From Nonomuraea sp. NEAU-A123 (lineage in GTDB: Bacteria > Actinomycetota > Actinomycetes > Streptosporangiales > Streptosporangiaceae): a stretch of DNA of 64,000 bases. Within the stretch, counting starts at the first letter, position 1, and each line of letters opens with the position of its first letter. The notes beneath the pieces were generated by a model. That model worked only from the letters and a program-made list of their open reading frames with translations, searched no databases and was not told where the DNA came from. The position numbers were made by a program, and so were the translations under genes. Where the stretch lies: contig NZ_JAHFZZ010000011.1 of the NCBI RefSeq assembly GCF_018603905.1, forward strand, positions 1 through 64,000, read 5' to 3'. Shown one piece after another: positions 32,738 through 41,262 of the stretch.

Positions 32738-33730
32738 CTACGGCTGGACCCGCAGGTCGGCGAAGAGGGCCCGGTGGTCCGATCCGGGAACGTCGTACAC
32801 CTGTACGCCGGCCGCCCCCGCACGGCTGTCGGTCAGCACGTGGTCGATGGTCACCAGCGGCGGCAACCTGCGACCCCCCCAGGTGGGCACCAGGCCCTGC
32901 CCGGTGGCCGCCGCCGCGTCCGTGTAGCCGGTGGCCAGCAATCGCCGGAACACCGCATGGTCCAACGTGGCGTTGAAGTCGCCCGCCAGGATCCGTGGCA
33001 TGCCAGTGGCCGGAGCGGGCGGCAGCGTCGCGATCCCGGCCTCCCACTCCGGCACCGTGGAGGGCACCGGCGCCACCGGATGTACGACCACGACCTGCAC
33101 CGCCGACCCGCCCGGCAGCGCCACCTCCACCACAGGCATGTGGTGCCCGACCGGCTGGAACACCCCCGTCTGCTCCCGCAAGGGGAGGCGGGCGTACACG
33201 CCGCTGCCGTCCGCCCCCCACTCCGACGGCTGGATCACCTGGTACGGCAGCAGCTTCGCCAGCCCGGCCGCTTCCAGCCGGTCACGTTCGGACCAGGTCA
33301 GCTCCTGCAGGCTGAGCACGTCCACGTTCAGCCTGCGCGCCAGGTCGACGATCGACCCCGCGTCCCCGCGTCCGCCGTTGAGGTTCGCGGTCAGCACCCG
33401 AAACGGCCGCCCCGTGGCGGCGACCGTACCGCTGACCGCCCGCGGGACCACGCACCAGGCAAGACAGAGGCACACCGCCAGCATGATCGCGATCGCGACC
33501 CTGCTCCGCGTGCTGATCACCAGTCCCAGCACGACCAGCGCCGCGACCGTGAAATAGGGCGTGAAGGAGACCAGCGGCACCAGCACGGCTCCGGCCTCCA
33601 GGCCGCCCAGCCGCACAGTCGTTCCCAGCGCGAACACCACTGCGACCCCGATGGCCAGCCACGCTCTCCAGCGTCGTCGTGGCCGAGCCGGCACCGTCAC
33701 AGGGGGGACTTTGTCCAAGAGCACAGCCAC
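32738..33730 (-). CDS. Membrane-anchored endonuclease/exonuclease/phosphatase family protein
   Basis: 330 aa. Three hydrophobic segments fill the first ~100 residues (WLAIGVAVVFALGTTVRL, VPLVSFTPYFTVAALVVLGL, VAIAIMLAVCLCLAWCVVP). An EEP domain follows: LTANLNGG, DVLSLQELTW, RILAGDFNATLDHAVFR, IDHVLTD and GSDHRALFADL. All catalytic residues are present. It probably faces outward and acts on a phosphodiester or nucleic acid. It stands between the two aromatic gene sets but has no evident link to them. Confidence 0.8.
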   Translation of the reverse strand: MAVLLDKVPPVTVPARPRRRWRAWLAIGVAVVFALGTTVRLGGLEAGAVLVPLVSFTPYFTVAALVVLGLVISTRSRVAIAIMLAVCLCLAWCVVPRAVSGTVAATGRPFRVLTANLNGGRGDAGSIVDLARRLNVDVLSLQELTWSERDRLEAAGLAKLLPYQVIQPSEWGADGSGVYARLPLREQTGVFQPVGHHMPVVEVALPGGSAVQVVVVHPVAPVPSTVPEWEAGIATLPPAPATGMPRILAGDFNATLDHAVFRRLLATGYTDAAAATGQGLVPTWGGRRLPPLVTIDHVLTDSRAGAAGVQVYDVPGSDHRALFADLRVQP

Positions 33731-33815
33731 GAACTTAGGCGGCCATTCTTAAAATCAGATGATAACGGGGAGGAACGACGCGGCTACGTGGTGATGATCA
33801 TGTGGCGCGCGCGGG

Positions 33816-34568
33816 TCAGTCGGGGAAGTCGGTCAGGGCCTGCTCGGCCTCGGCTACCGCGCGTCTCAGCTCCGCCACGAACACCCCCACCCGATCCCCG
33901 CCGAACCTGGCGGAGGGCACCGCGATCGACAGCGCCGCCACGGCCGATCCCCGGCCGTCGCGCACGGCGCAGCCGATGGCCGACACGCCTTGCTCGGTGC
34001 CGTCGATGTTCAGCGCGTAGCCGCGTACCCGGATCTCGTCGAGCTCGCGCGTCAACGCGGCCCGCTCCGCGTCCGGCAGGTCGGGGTAGAGCTCCCACAG
34101 CCGCTCGCGAGGCAGCGCGGCCAGCAGCACCTTGCCGCCGGACGTGCGGTCGGCGGGCAGGATCGTGCCCCGGCGGTCGCCCACGTGCAGGATCTGCGCG
34201 GACTCCGCGCTGTGCAGGAAGCGCACCTCCGTGCCGACCCGCACCGTGAGGTTGACGGTCTCCCGCACCCGCGCGCACAGCGCCTCCATCGCCGGCCTGG
34301 CCCTGGCCCGCAACTCGCGCAGCGCGGAGCCGCTCGCGGCGCCCGGCGCGGCGGCGAGGAAGGGGCCCGGCAGGTACGTGTGGTGCTCGTCCTGTACGGC
34401 GAAGTCCCGATAGACCAGCATCGCCAGCAGCCGGTGCGCGGTCGACCGGGCGATGCCGAGCTCGCGCGCCACGTCGGCGACCTTGAGCCGTCCCTGGTCG
34501 CGCAGCATGTGCAGGAGGAGGAGCACGTTGTCGACCGACCCGAGCGCGTACGGAGGACGATTCTTCAC
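33816..34568 (-). CDS. IclR-family regulator of the gentisate genes
   Basis: 250 aa from GTG 34568. The helix-turn-helix is VADVARELGIARSTAHRLLA. The effector domain shows VNLTVRVGTEVRFLHSAES, PADRTSGGKVLLAALPRE and ALSIAVPSARF. IclR proteins govern many aromatic pathways and bind a pathway acid. It is divergent from the gentisate dioxygenase gene with 48 bp between, and a palindrome lies in that gap. Confidence 0.85.
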   Translation of the reverse strand: MKNRPPYALGSVDNVLLLLHMLRDQGRLKVADVARELGIARSTAHRLLAMLVYRDFAVQDEHHTYLPGPFLAAAPGAASGSALRELRARARPAMEALCARVRETVNLTVRVGTEVRFLHSAESAQILHVGDRRGTILPADRTSGGKVLLAALPRERLWELYPDLPDAERAALTRELDEIRVRGYALNIDGTEQGVSAIGCAVRDGRGSAVAALSIAVPSARFGGDRVGVFVAELRRAVAEAEQALTDFPD

Positions 34569-34576
34569 AGCAGAAT

Positions 34577-34590
34577 CATAGTGCGCTATG
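34577..34590. promoter_or_regulatory. Palindrome in the IclR-gentisate dioxygenase gap
   Basis: CATAG and CTATG arms surround TGCG. It lies 9 bp from the IclR start and 26 bp from the dioxygenase start, so one bound IclR could govern both promoters. Similar A-rich flanks (AGAAT, CAGAA) extend the imperfect symmetry. Confidence 0.5.
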
Positions 34591-34616
34591 CAGAACGCCC
34601 TCCTAACGTGGTCCCC

Positions 34617-35657
34617 ATGACCCCAGAGGAGCGGCTGTACGCCGACTTCACGGCAGAGCACCTGATCCCGCTCTGGACCCAGGTCGGCGATCTCATGCCG
34701 ATCCACCCCAAGCCGAAGGCCAGGCCGCACGTGTGGGCCTGGAAGACGCTGCACCCGCTGGCCGAGCGGGCGGGCGACCTCGTGCCCGTCGGCCGGGGCG
34801 GCGAGCGGCGCGCGATCGCGCTGGCCAACCCCGGGCTGAACGGCCTGCCGTACGCGACGCCGACCCTGTGGGCGGCCATCCAGTACCTGGGCCCGCGCGA
34901 GGTCGCCCCCGAGCACCGGCACACCCAGAACGCCTTCCGCTTCGTCGTCGAGGGCGAAGGCGTGTGGACCGTGGTCAACGGCGACCCGGTGGCGATGCGG
35001 CGCGGCGACTTCCTCCTCACCCCCGGCTGGCACTTCCACGGCCACCACAACACCACGGACGCGCCGATGGCGTGGATCGACGGGCTGGACATCCCGCTCG
35101 TCCACCACACCGACACCTCGTTCTTCGAGTTCGGCCCCGACCAGGTCACCGACACCTCCACCCCGCACGTGTCCCGTTCGGAGCGGCTGTGGGCGCACCC
35201 GGGGCTGCGGCCGCTCTCGGCTCTGGGGGCCACGCCCAGCTCGCCGATCGCCGCCTACCGCTGGGAGCACACCGACCGCGCGCTCGACGAGCAACTGGCG
35301 CTGGAGGAGGAGGGCCATCCCGGGCCGGTCGAGCCGGGCCACGCCGCCGTCCGCTACACCAACCCGACCACTGGCGGCGACGTCATGCCGACGATCAGGG
35401 CCGAGTTCCACCGGCTGCGTCCCGGTGCCGTCACCGCTCCGCGCAGGGAGGTGGGGTCGTCGGTCTACCAGGTGTTCGACGGCGAGGGTACGGTCGCGCT
35501 CGACGGCGTGGAGCGTCCGCTGACCCGGGGCGATCTCGTCGTGGTGCCGTCCTGGTGCGCGTGGTCGTTCCGGGCCGGCAGCCGCTTCGACCTGTTCCGC
35601 TTCGCCGACACGCCCGTCTTCGAGGGCCTGCACCAGTATCGAGAGGAGCTTCTGTGA
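34617..35657 (+). CDS. Gentisate 1,2-dioxygenase
   Basis: 346 aa bicupin. The first cupin carries the Fe(II) ligands His100 and His102 (PEHRHTQNAFRF) and a His in PGWHFHGHHN (139 or 141). Signature blocks PTLWAAIQYLGPREVAPEHR and WIDGLDIPLVH match gentisate/salicylate dioxygenases. The second cupin (VYQVFDGEGTVALDG) is degenerate. It cleaves gentisate between C1 and C2 to maleylpyruvate. The next two genes supply the isomerase and hydrolase of this pathway. The substrate could also be salicylate or 1-hydroxy-2-naphthoate. Confidence 0.88.
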   Translation: MTPEERLYADFTAEHLIPLWTQVGDLMPIHPKPKARPHVWAWKTLHPLAERAGDLVPVGRGGERRAIALANPGLNGLPYATPTLWAAIQYLGPREVAPEHRHTQNAFRFVVEGEGVWTVVNGDPVAMRRGDFLLTPGWHFHGHHNTTDAPMAWIDGLDIPLVHHTDTSFFEFGPDQVTDTSTPHVSRSERLWAHPGLRPLSALGATPSSPIAAYRWEHTDRALDEQLALEEEGHPGPVEPGHAAVRYTNPTTGGDVMPTIRAEFHRLRPGAVTAPRREVGSSVYQVFDGEGTVALDGVERPLTRGDLVVVPSWCAWSFRAGSRFDLFRFADTPVFEGLHQYREELL

Positions 35658-35685
35658 AGCTCCCGTTCCACCGAGAGGAAAACGC

Positions 35686-36507
35686 GTGAAGCTCGCGACC
35701 CTGCGACTGCCCGGCCGTACCAGCGCCGCCCGTGTCGACGGCGAGTACGCCGTGGAGATCGGGGCATCCGACGTCGGGGCGCTGCTCGCCGAGCCCGGCT
35801 GGCACGGGCGGGCCGCCGCCGCGGACGGCCCGAGGCACCCGCTCGCCGGCGCGGACCTCGCTCCCGTGGTGCCGCACCCCGGCAAGATCATTTGTGTCGG
35901 GCTCAACTACCGCACCCACATCCTGGAGATGGGCCGCGAGCTGCCCGCGTATCCCACGCTGTTCGCCAAGTTCGCCGACGCCCTGATCGGGCCGTACGAC
36001 GACATCGTGCTCCCGGCCGTCTCCGAGGCCATGGACTGGGAGGCCGAGCTCGCCGTCGTCATCGGCACAGAGGTACGGCACGCCTCGCCCGAACAGGCCC
36101 AGGCGGCCATCGCCGGCTACTCGGTGCTCAACGACGTGACGGCCCGCGACTACCAGTACCGCACGCTGCAGTGGCTCCAGGGCAAGACGTTCGAGTCCAC
36201 CACCCCGTTCGGCCCCTATCTCGTCACGCCCGACGAACTCGACGGCGCGCCGACCATGCAGTGCGAGATCGACGGGGAGGTGGTGCAGCAGGCGGACACG
36301 GCCGACCTGGTGTTCTCACCGGCCGAGCTGATCGCGTACCTGTCGCAGATCCTCACCCTGCGCCCCGGCGACGTGATCGCGACCGGCACCCCCGGCGGGG
36401 TGGGGCACGCCCGCAAGCCGCCGCGCTACCTCGCCGACGGCGACAAGATCGTGACCCGGATCGCGGGCATCGGCGAGCTGGTCAACGTGGCGCGCCATGA
36501 TGGCTGA
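35686..36507 (+). CDS. Fumarylpyruvate/maleylpyruvate hydrolase (FAH family, 2)
   Basis: 273 aa. FAH blocks are IICVGLNYRTHILEMG, YPTLFAKFADALIGPYDDI, MDWEAELAVVIG, GYSVLNDVTARDYQYRTLQW and DVIATGTPGGVGHARKP. It closely fits the hydrolase of the gentisate pathway that yields fumarate (or maleate) and pyruvate. It starts 28 bp after the dioxygenase, and the isomerase overlaps it by 11 bp. Confidence 0.85.
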   Translation: MKLATLRLPGRTSAARVDGEYAVEIGASDVGALLAEPGWHGRAAAADGPRHPLAGADLAPVVPHPGKIICVGLNYRTHILEMGRELPAYPTLFAKFADALIGPYDDIVLPAVSEAMDWEAELAVVIGTEVRHASPEQAQAAIAGYSVLNDVTARDYQYRTLQWLQGKTFESTTPFGPYLVTPDELDGAPTMQCEIDGEVVQQADTADLVFSPAELIAYLSQILTLRPGDVIATGTPGGVGHARKPPRYLADGDKIVTRIAGIGELVNVARHDG

Positions 36508-37192
36508 CCTCGCCTGGCTCGACTTCGGCACCGCGTACTTCGCCGCCTGCCTCGACGGAGCCGACCTCAACCGGCCCAGCCGCCTCCCCGGTTGGACCGG
36601 ACGGCACCTGGTGGCCCACGTCGCCTGCAACGCGTCGGCGCTCGGGCGGCTCGCCCATTGGGTGCGGACCGGCGAGGAGACGCCGATGTACGCGAGCGCG
36701 GAGGCGCGGGACGCCGAGATCGAGGAGCGGGCGCGGCTCTCGCCCGCCGATCTCGTCGTCCTGTCCGAAGAGAGCGCCGCACGGCTGCGGACGGCGCTGG
36801 AGGACCTGTCCGCTCCGCAGTGGGACGCAAGGGTACGCACCGCGCAGGGTCGCATGGTGCCCGCCTCGGAGATCCCCTGGATGCGGGCCCGCGAGATGTG
36901 GATACACGCGGTGGACCTGGGGACGGGCGGGCGGTTCGAGGACTTCCCGCCCGGGTTCGTGGACGCCCTGCTCACGGACGTGACGGAGCTGTGGGTACGG
37001 CGGGGGCAGGGCCCCGCCGTGGTGCTCGCCCCGACCGACAGGCAGCAGCTCTGGCGAGTGACCGCCGAGCCGGAGGCCGGTGAGGCGAACGCGCGCCACG
37101 TGAGCGGGACGGCCGCCGAGCTGGCCGCCTGGGTCACCGGCCGTGGCCCGGCCCCTGACCATGAGGCACCCACGCTCGGCCGCTGGCTCTAG
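36497..37192 (+). CDS. Mycothiol-dependent maleylpyruvate isomerase
   Basis: 231 aa DinB-fold protein. The metal ligands His41, Glu133 and His137 (HLVAHVACN; REMWIHAVDLG) have the same spacing (92 and 4) as His52, Glu144 and His148 of the Corynebacterium glutamicum enzyme. It converts maleylpyruvate to fumarylpyruvate with mycothiol, which marks the host as an actinobacterium. A C-terminal SCP2-like domain is also present (GTAAELAAWVTGRGP). Confidence 0.88.
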   Translation: MMADLAWLDFGTAYFAACLDGADLNRPSRLPGWTGRHLVAHVACNASALGRLAHWVRTGEETPMYASAEARDAEIEERARLSPADLVVLSEESAARLRTALEDLSAPQWDARVRTAQGRMVPASEIPWMRAREMWIHAVDLGTGGRFEDFPPGFVDALLTDVTELWVRRGQGPAVVLAPTDRQQLWRVTAEPEAGEANARHVSGTAAELAAWVTGRGPAPDHEAPTLGRWL

Positions 37193-37206
37193 GAAGGCCT
37201 TCGCTT

Positions 37207-38346
37207 TCAGGCGGAAGCGAGTACGGCTCTGGCGACGATGTCGGCTATGGCCTCGGCTCCCGCGTCGTTGGGATGGATGTGATCGCCGCTGTCGTAGTCG
37301 GACCTCAGGGCAGCCGGCGCGGCCGGGTCGCGCAGCGCGCGATCCAAGTCCGCGACGACGTCGAAGTGGGACCGGATCCACTTGTTGACGCGCTGCCGGG
37401 TCCGTTCCCCCTCGGGCGTGTCGAATCCGGGGCTGACACCGTCCGCTCCGCCGAAGGGTGTCAGGGTCGCGACGACCGTCGTCAGCCCCGCTCGCGCGGC
37501 TTGCCGGGTGATCGAGCCGAGCCCGTCGATGAGATCGTCCGCCGGCACAGCGGGCAGACCCAGCATGCCCGGCATGCCGATGTCGTTGAGGCCCAGCTCC
37601 ACGACGACATGCGTCACCCCCGGCGCGGCGAGCACGTCACGCTCGAACCGGGCGATGCCGCGTTCGCCGAAGACGTCACTGAGCAGCCTGTTGCCGGCGA
37701 TGCCGAGGTTGAGCACGGAGGTGTCCGAGAGTTTGCCGGCCAACAGGTCGGGATAACGATGGTGGTTGCCGTGGGCGGTGCCCACTCCGTCGGTGAGTGA
37801 GTCGCCGAAGGCCGCGACCACCTGGCGTCCCTCGGGCGCCCCGATGTCGATGCCACCCAGGTGAAACCGGGATTCCACCTCTTCGGCACCCGCCAGGTGC
37901 GTCCGGGAGACGGCGTCACCCGCTACCACGTAACCGGTCTGCAGGGCGAAGGGATGGTAGGTGGCCGGCCCGGCATCTGAGGCGTGATACGTGCTGACCG
38001 CCAGGTCGCTCTCGCCCGCTGTGACAAAGTCGACCGGATCGCTCACGGCTTCGGCCCCGGCGTCGATCGTCACCTGAGCTGTCCCCCCGAAGGTGACCGG
38101 GGTGTCGGTGCCCGCGGTGATCGAGGATCGGGTGTCGTGCGCGGCCACGCTGGTCCGGGCGATGGTGAGGGGTTGCTTGCCGTACTGGTTGCTGAGGCGT
38201 ATCCGTAGACGATCACCGGCCCCGCGGACGCGCACGACCTGACGCAGCGTCTGGTCGCGAAAGGCACGCGAGGGGTGGATGAGCGTCATCGACTCGTACG
38301 CGCTGACCGGGGCTGACCTGAAGGCCGCCGTCCAGGTGGTGGTCAT
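37207..38346 (-). CDS. SGNH/GDSL-type hydrolase
   Basis: 379 aa. An N-terminal beta-domain of about 165 residues (RLRIRLSNQYGKQPLTI) precedes the SGNH domain with block I AFGDSLTDGVGT, block II LGIAGNRLL, block III VVELGLNDIGMPG and block V DHIHPNDAG. No signal peptide is seen, although many relatives are secreted. It is the last gene of a minus-strand trio (MFS, SDR, SGNH) and starts 4 bp after the SDR stop. It may deacylate or de-esterify the compound handled by the other two. Confidence 0.85.
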   Translation of the reverse strand: MTTTWTAAFRSAPVSAYESMTLIHPSRAFRDQTLRQVVRVRGAGDRLRIRLSNQYGKQPLTIARTSVAAHDTRSSITAGTDTPVTFGGTAQVTIDAGAEAVSDPVDFVTAGESDLAVSTYHASDAGPATYHPFALQTGYVVAGDAVSRTHLAGAEEVESRFHLGGIDIGAPEGRQVVAAFGDSLTDGVGTAHGNHHRYPDLLAGKLSDTSVLNLGIAGNRLLSDVFGERGIARFERDVLAAPGVTHVVVELGLNDIGMPGMLGLPAVPADDLIDGLGSITRQAARAGLTTVVATLTPFGGADGVSPGFDTPEGERTRQRVNKWIRSHFDVVADLDRALRDPAAPAALRSDYDSGDHIHPNDAGAEAIADIVARAVLASA

Positions 38347-38350
38347 GTGT

Positions 38351-39130
38351 TCAGCCCTCCAGGGAGCGCAGTAGGTGGCGGGTGACGTCGCTGAGCCTCG
38401 CGGCGGCATCGGACGAGAATGACGGGTGGTCCAGGCTGATCGGTTTGCTCTGCATGAAGGCGCTGAGCGGGGCGGCAGGCGGGTCGTCGACGCGGGCGAT
38501 GACGGGTTTGACGCCTTCGGTGACCGGCGCGCCGTACCTCTTGAGCGACTCGACGTGGGCGGCGGTCGCGGCGTCGTACTCGCCGCGGAAGGCGGTGGAC
38601 ACGGGCCCGGGGTTGATCAGGACATATCGGGTAACGGCGCTCGGCCGCTCGGCGGCGAAGGCGGTGCCGAGCAGGTCGTTGGCCCGCCCGGCCTGCATCT
38701 GGGCCGCCACCCCGTCATAGCCGCGCGCCAGCATCAGATCGTCCCAGTGGACGCGGCCCATGGGGACGCCCGGGCCGGACACGTTGATGATGACTCCGGG
38801 ATCGGTCAGCCCGTGGCTGAGCAGGTAGCGGCTCAGGTACTCCAGCGCGAAGGTGGCCTCGAATCCCTCGGCGGTGACGAACCGCGTGGAGCGGAAGTAC
38901 CTGGCGCACAGCACGAGTGCGTCAACGGCCGGGTAGGCGGCGTTGATCTCGTCGATGACCCGCCAGTTCTCGCTGACCAGGCTCAAATCGGCGGCGATGA
39001 GACGGGCGCCGGGGAGGGCTTTGTCCTTGTCGCGGCCGACGATGACGACGGTGTCGCCGCGGCGGAGGTAGGTGCGGGCGAGCTCTTTGCCCATCCCGTC
39101 GGTGCCACCTGTGATCACCAACGTCTTCAA
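38351..39130 (-). CDS. SDR-family protein with an altered active site
   Basis: 259 aa. The cofactor motif ITGGTDGMGKELA and the LIAADLS acid are intact. At the catalytic site Ser is present (INVSGPG), but the Tyr segment reads YDGVAAQMQAGRAND, so the Lys of YxxxK is missing. The start overlaps the MFS stop (ATGA-like). It resembles the short-chain dehydrogenases of the retinol/WWOX-like group. Either the Lys role is met elsewhere or the protein binds NAD(P) without the usual chemistry. Confidence 0.8.
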   Translation of the reverse strand: MKTLVITGGTDGMGKELARTYLRRGDTVVIVGRDKDKALPGARLIAADLSLVSENWRVIDEINAAYPAVDALVLCARYFRSTRFVTAEGFEATFALEYLSRYLLSHGLTDPGVIINVSGPGVPMGRVHWDDLMLARGYDGVAAQMQAGRANDLLGTAFAAERPSAVTRYVLINPGPVSTAFRGEYDAATAAHVESLKRYGAPVTEGVKPVIARVDDPPAAPLSAFMQSKPISLDHPSFSSDAAARLSDVTRHLLRSLEG

Positions 39131-40527
39131 AGGGATGCCTTTCCGGTCAGAGCGGGTTCGGGAGCGGTTGAAGGACGGCCAGGCAGGAGGGGGATGACGG
39201 CCAGGACGATCGCGATCATGGCGAGGGCGAGCCAGAAGATGCCGTGGAAGCCGGTGATCGGGTCAGCGGCGGTCTGCAGGACGAGCGTGACCAGGGCGAC
39301 GCCCAGTGCGGCGCCGAGCTGGTTGAGCATGTAGAGCACGGAGCTGCCCTGCGCCACCAGCGGGCCGGGCAGGCTGCGATAGAGCGACCCCATGGTCGGG
39401 GCGCTGAAGCAGCCCATGCCGAGCCCGATCGCGAACGCGGCCAGCACCGGCCAGACCTCCGCGGTGCCGGCGCCGATCCGGGTGAAGGCCAGCGCGCTGA
39501 GCCCGGCCAGGATCGCGCCCGCCGCCGCCAGACCGCGAGCGCCGAACCGGTCCGACAACCGTCCGGCCAGCGGCATGGCGATCGCCCCACCCAGGCCCGC
39601 GGGCGCCATCAGCAGTCCGGAGGCGAGCACGTCGTGCCCGTGCGCCTGCTGGTAGTACAGCGGCAGGGCGAACAACGTCGCGAAGTTGGCCAGGCCGCCG
39701 AGCCCCATGATGGTGACGCCGGCGACGAAGCCGCGACTGGCGAACAGCCTGAGTTCGATCAGGGGCGGCGTGTCGCGGACCCGCAGTGCGTGCCCGGCAT
39801 AGCCGGCGAGCAGCGCCGCGCCTGAGACCAGCGGCAGGACGATGTGGCCGCCCTGCTCGGCCGACTGCGACAACGCGAGCACCAGAGCCGCGAAACCGGG
39901 CGCGAGCAGGGCCAGGCCCAGGACGTCCAGCCGGGCCCTTGTCTGGTCCGCCGGCTGGTCGGCGGGCACCACGCGCCGCGCGAGCAGGTAGGCGAGCACG
40001 CCGACGGGCACGCTGAGCAGGAACATCCAGCGCCAGCCAAGGGCGTTGAGCACCGCGCCGCCCGCGACCGGCCCGAGGACGGGTCCGAGCGACAGCACCA
40101 CTCCCATCAACCCCATCACCCGTCCCGCATGGCGCGGTCCCGCGGCGCGGGCCAGCAGGATCAGCACCAATGGGTCGAGGATCCCGGCGCCGACCCCCTG
40201 GGTGGCGCGGAAGACGATCAGGCTGCCGACGTTCCAGGCCAGCCCGGCGGCCAGCGAGCCCGCCACGAACACCATCAGGCCCGCCAGCCAGAGCCGTTTG
40301 CCGCCGAACCGGTCGACCGCCCAGGTGGTGAACGGGATGGTGGCGGTGACGGCCAGCAGGAAGCCGGTCGAGGCCCAGCCGACGGTGCTGAGCGAGGTGC
40401 CGAACGCGGTGGCCAGCGTGCCGGTGGCCACGGCCGCCATCGTGCTGTTGAGAATGCCCAGCAGCCCGCCGAGCAGGATCACGGCGATCACCGCCAACAA
40501 CCGTTTATCCAATTCTTTTGAACTCAT
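39127..40527 (-). CDS. DHA2-type MFS multidrug efflux transporter
   Basis: 466 aa from ATG 40527; the open frame reaches 40563. About 14 hydrophobic segments are present. Motif A-like sequence is VDRFGGKRLWLAG, motif B is FRATQGVGAGILDPLVLIL, and motif C is VLSLGPVLGPVAGGAVLNALGWRW, as in EmrB/QacA antiporters. It uses the proton gradient to export drugs or metabolites. An operator palindrome overlaps its start codon, and the divergent TetR gene begins 78 bp away. Confidence 0.88.
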   Translation of the reverse strand: MSSKELDKRLLAVIAVILLGGLLGILNSTMAAVATGTLATAFGTSLSTVGWASTGFLLAVTATIPFTTWAVDRFGGKRLWLAGLMVFVAGSLAAGLAWNVGSLIVFRATQGVGAGILDPLVLILLARAAGPRHAGRVMGLMGVVLSLGPVLGPVAGGAVLNALGWRWMFLLSVPVGVLAYLLARRVVPADQPADQTRARLDVLGLALLAPGFAALVLALSQSAEQGGHIVLPLVSGAALLAGYAGHALRVRDTPPLIELRLFASRGFVAGVTIMGLGGLANFATLFALPLYYQQAHGHDVLASGLLMAPAGLGGAIAMPLAGRLSDRFGARGLAAAGAILAGLSALAFTRIGAGTAEVWPVLAAFAIGLGMGCFSAPTMGSLYRSLPGPLVAQGSSVLYMLNQLGAALGVALVTLVLQTAADPITGFHGIFWLALAMIAIVLAVIPLLPGRPSTAPEPALTGKASL

Positions 40528-40535
40528 TGGTTCAA
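40518..40535. promoter_or_regulatory. TetR operator overlapping the MFS start codon
   Basis: TTGAAC and GTTCAA arms flank a 6-nt centre; the ATG of the MFS gene (40527-40525) lies inside it. The site repeats the GTTCA/TGAAC core of the second palindrome at 40571-40586. Confidence 0.65.
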
Positions 40536-40570
40536 CATAGTTATCTAGCAAGTTCATTCGCAACCGGCCA

Positions 40571-40586
40571 GTTCATGCCGTTGAAC
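40571..40586. promoter_or_regulatory. Second TetR operator, near the TetR start
   Basis: GTTCA and TGAAC arms with a 6-nt centre, 19 bp upstream of the TetR ATG. With the site at 40518 it brackets the shared promoter region. Confidence 0.6.
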
Positions 40587-40605
40587 CCGCTGGTATAGTC
40601 CACGC

Positions 40606-41262
40606 ATGACCACATCGCACGGGCGGATCGACAAGCGGCAGGCGATCTTGCGGGGCGCGTTCGCGGTGTTCGCCCGGCAGGGCTACGCCCAGGCCTGCGT
40701 CCAGGAGATCGCCAACGAGGCGGGAGTGGCCAAGCCGACGGTCTACAACCACCTCACCGACAAGGCCACCCTGTTCAAGCACGCCGTCCAGGAGGCGGCG
40801 CAGGTCGCTCTACAACAGCGACTGACCGCGCTGGAGCCGCTCGCCGTACCCGGTGACGACCTGCGCGCCACGATCGAGGGTGTCGGCCACGAACTGCTGC
40901 GCCTCCACTGCGACGAGCACTCCTGCGCGCTGCGACGACTCCTCTACTCGGAGATCACCCGCTTTCCTGACATCCTCGACGTCGTCATCGAGTCCGGTCC
41001 GCACCGGCTCACCCAGGCACTGGCCGATCGGCTGGCCCGTCTCACCCTCTCCGGCCGCCTGCGCGCCACCGACCCCGAGCGGGCAGCCGAGCAGCTACTC
41101 GCCCTGCTCGTCGGCCCCTTGGAGGCCCGCTCCCGTATGGGCACCCGCCTCATCGATGACGATGAGCTGTGGGAGGTGACCCGTGCCGCCGTCGACACGT
41201 TCCTCCAGGCTTACGGCGCCGCCGACCGGATCACTGCAGCCGGCACAGCGTCGACCCCCTGA
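40606..41262 (+). CDS. TetR/AcrR regulator of the MFS-SDR-SGNH operon
   Basis: 218 aa. The HTH is GYAQACVQEIANEAGVAKPT followed by VYNHLTDKATLFKHAV. The ligand domain is of the AcrR C-terminal type (LRRLLYSEITRFPDILDVVI). It is divergent from the efflux operon with two matching palindromes in the gap, so it most likely represses both. Its 3' end overlaps the convergent lyase gene by 32 bp. Confidence 0.88.
   Translation: MTTSHGRIDKRQAILRGAFAVFARQGYAQACVQEIANEAGVAKPTVYNHLTDKATLFKHAVQEAAQVALQQRLTALEPLAVPGDDLRATIEGVGHELLRLHCDEHSCALRRLLYSEITRFPDILDVVIESGPHRLTQALADRLARLTLSGRLRATDPERAAEQLLALLVGPLEARSRMGTRLIDDDELWEVTRAAVDTFLQAYGAADRITAAGTASTP

Noticed and set aside
34569-35906. Extension of the IclR frame upstream to 35906
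   Set aside because: The added part is antisense to the gentisate dioxygenase; the GTG at 34568 gives the normal IclR length.
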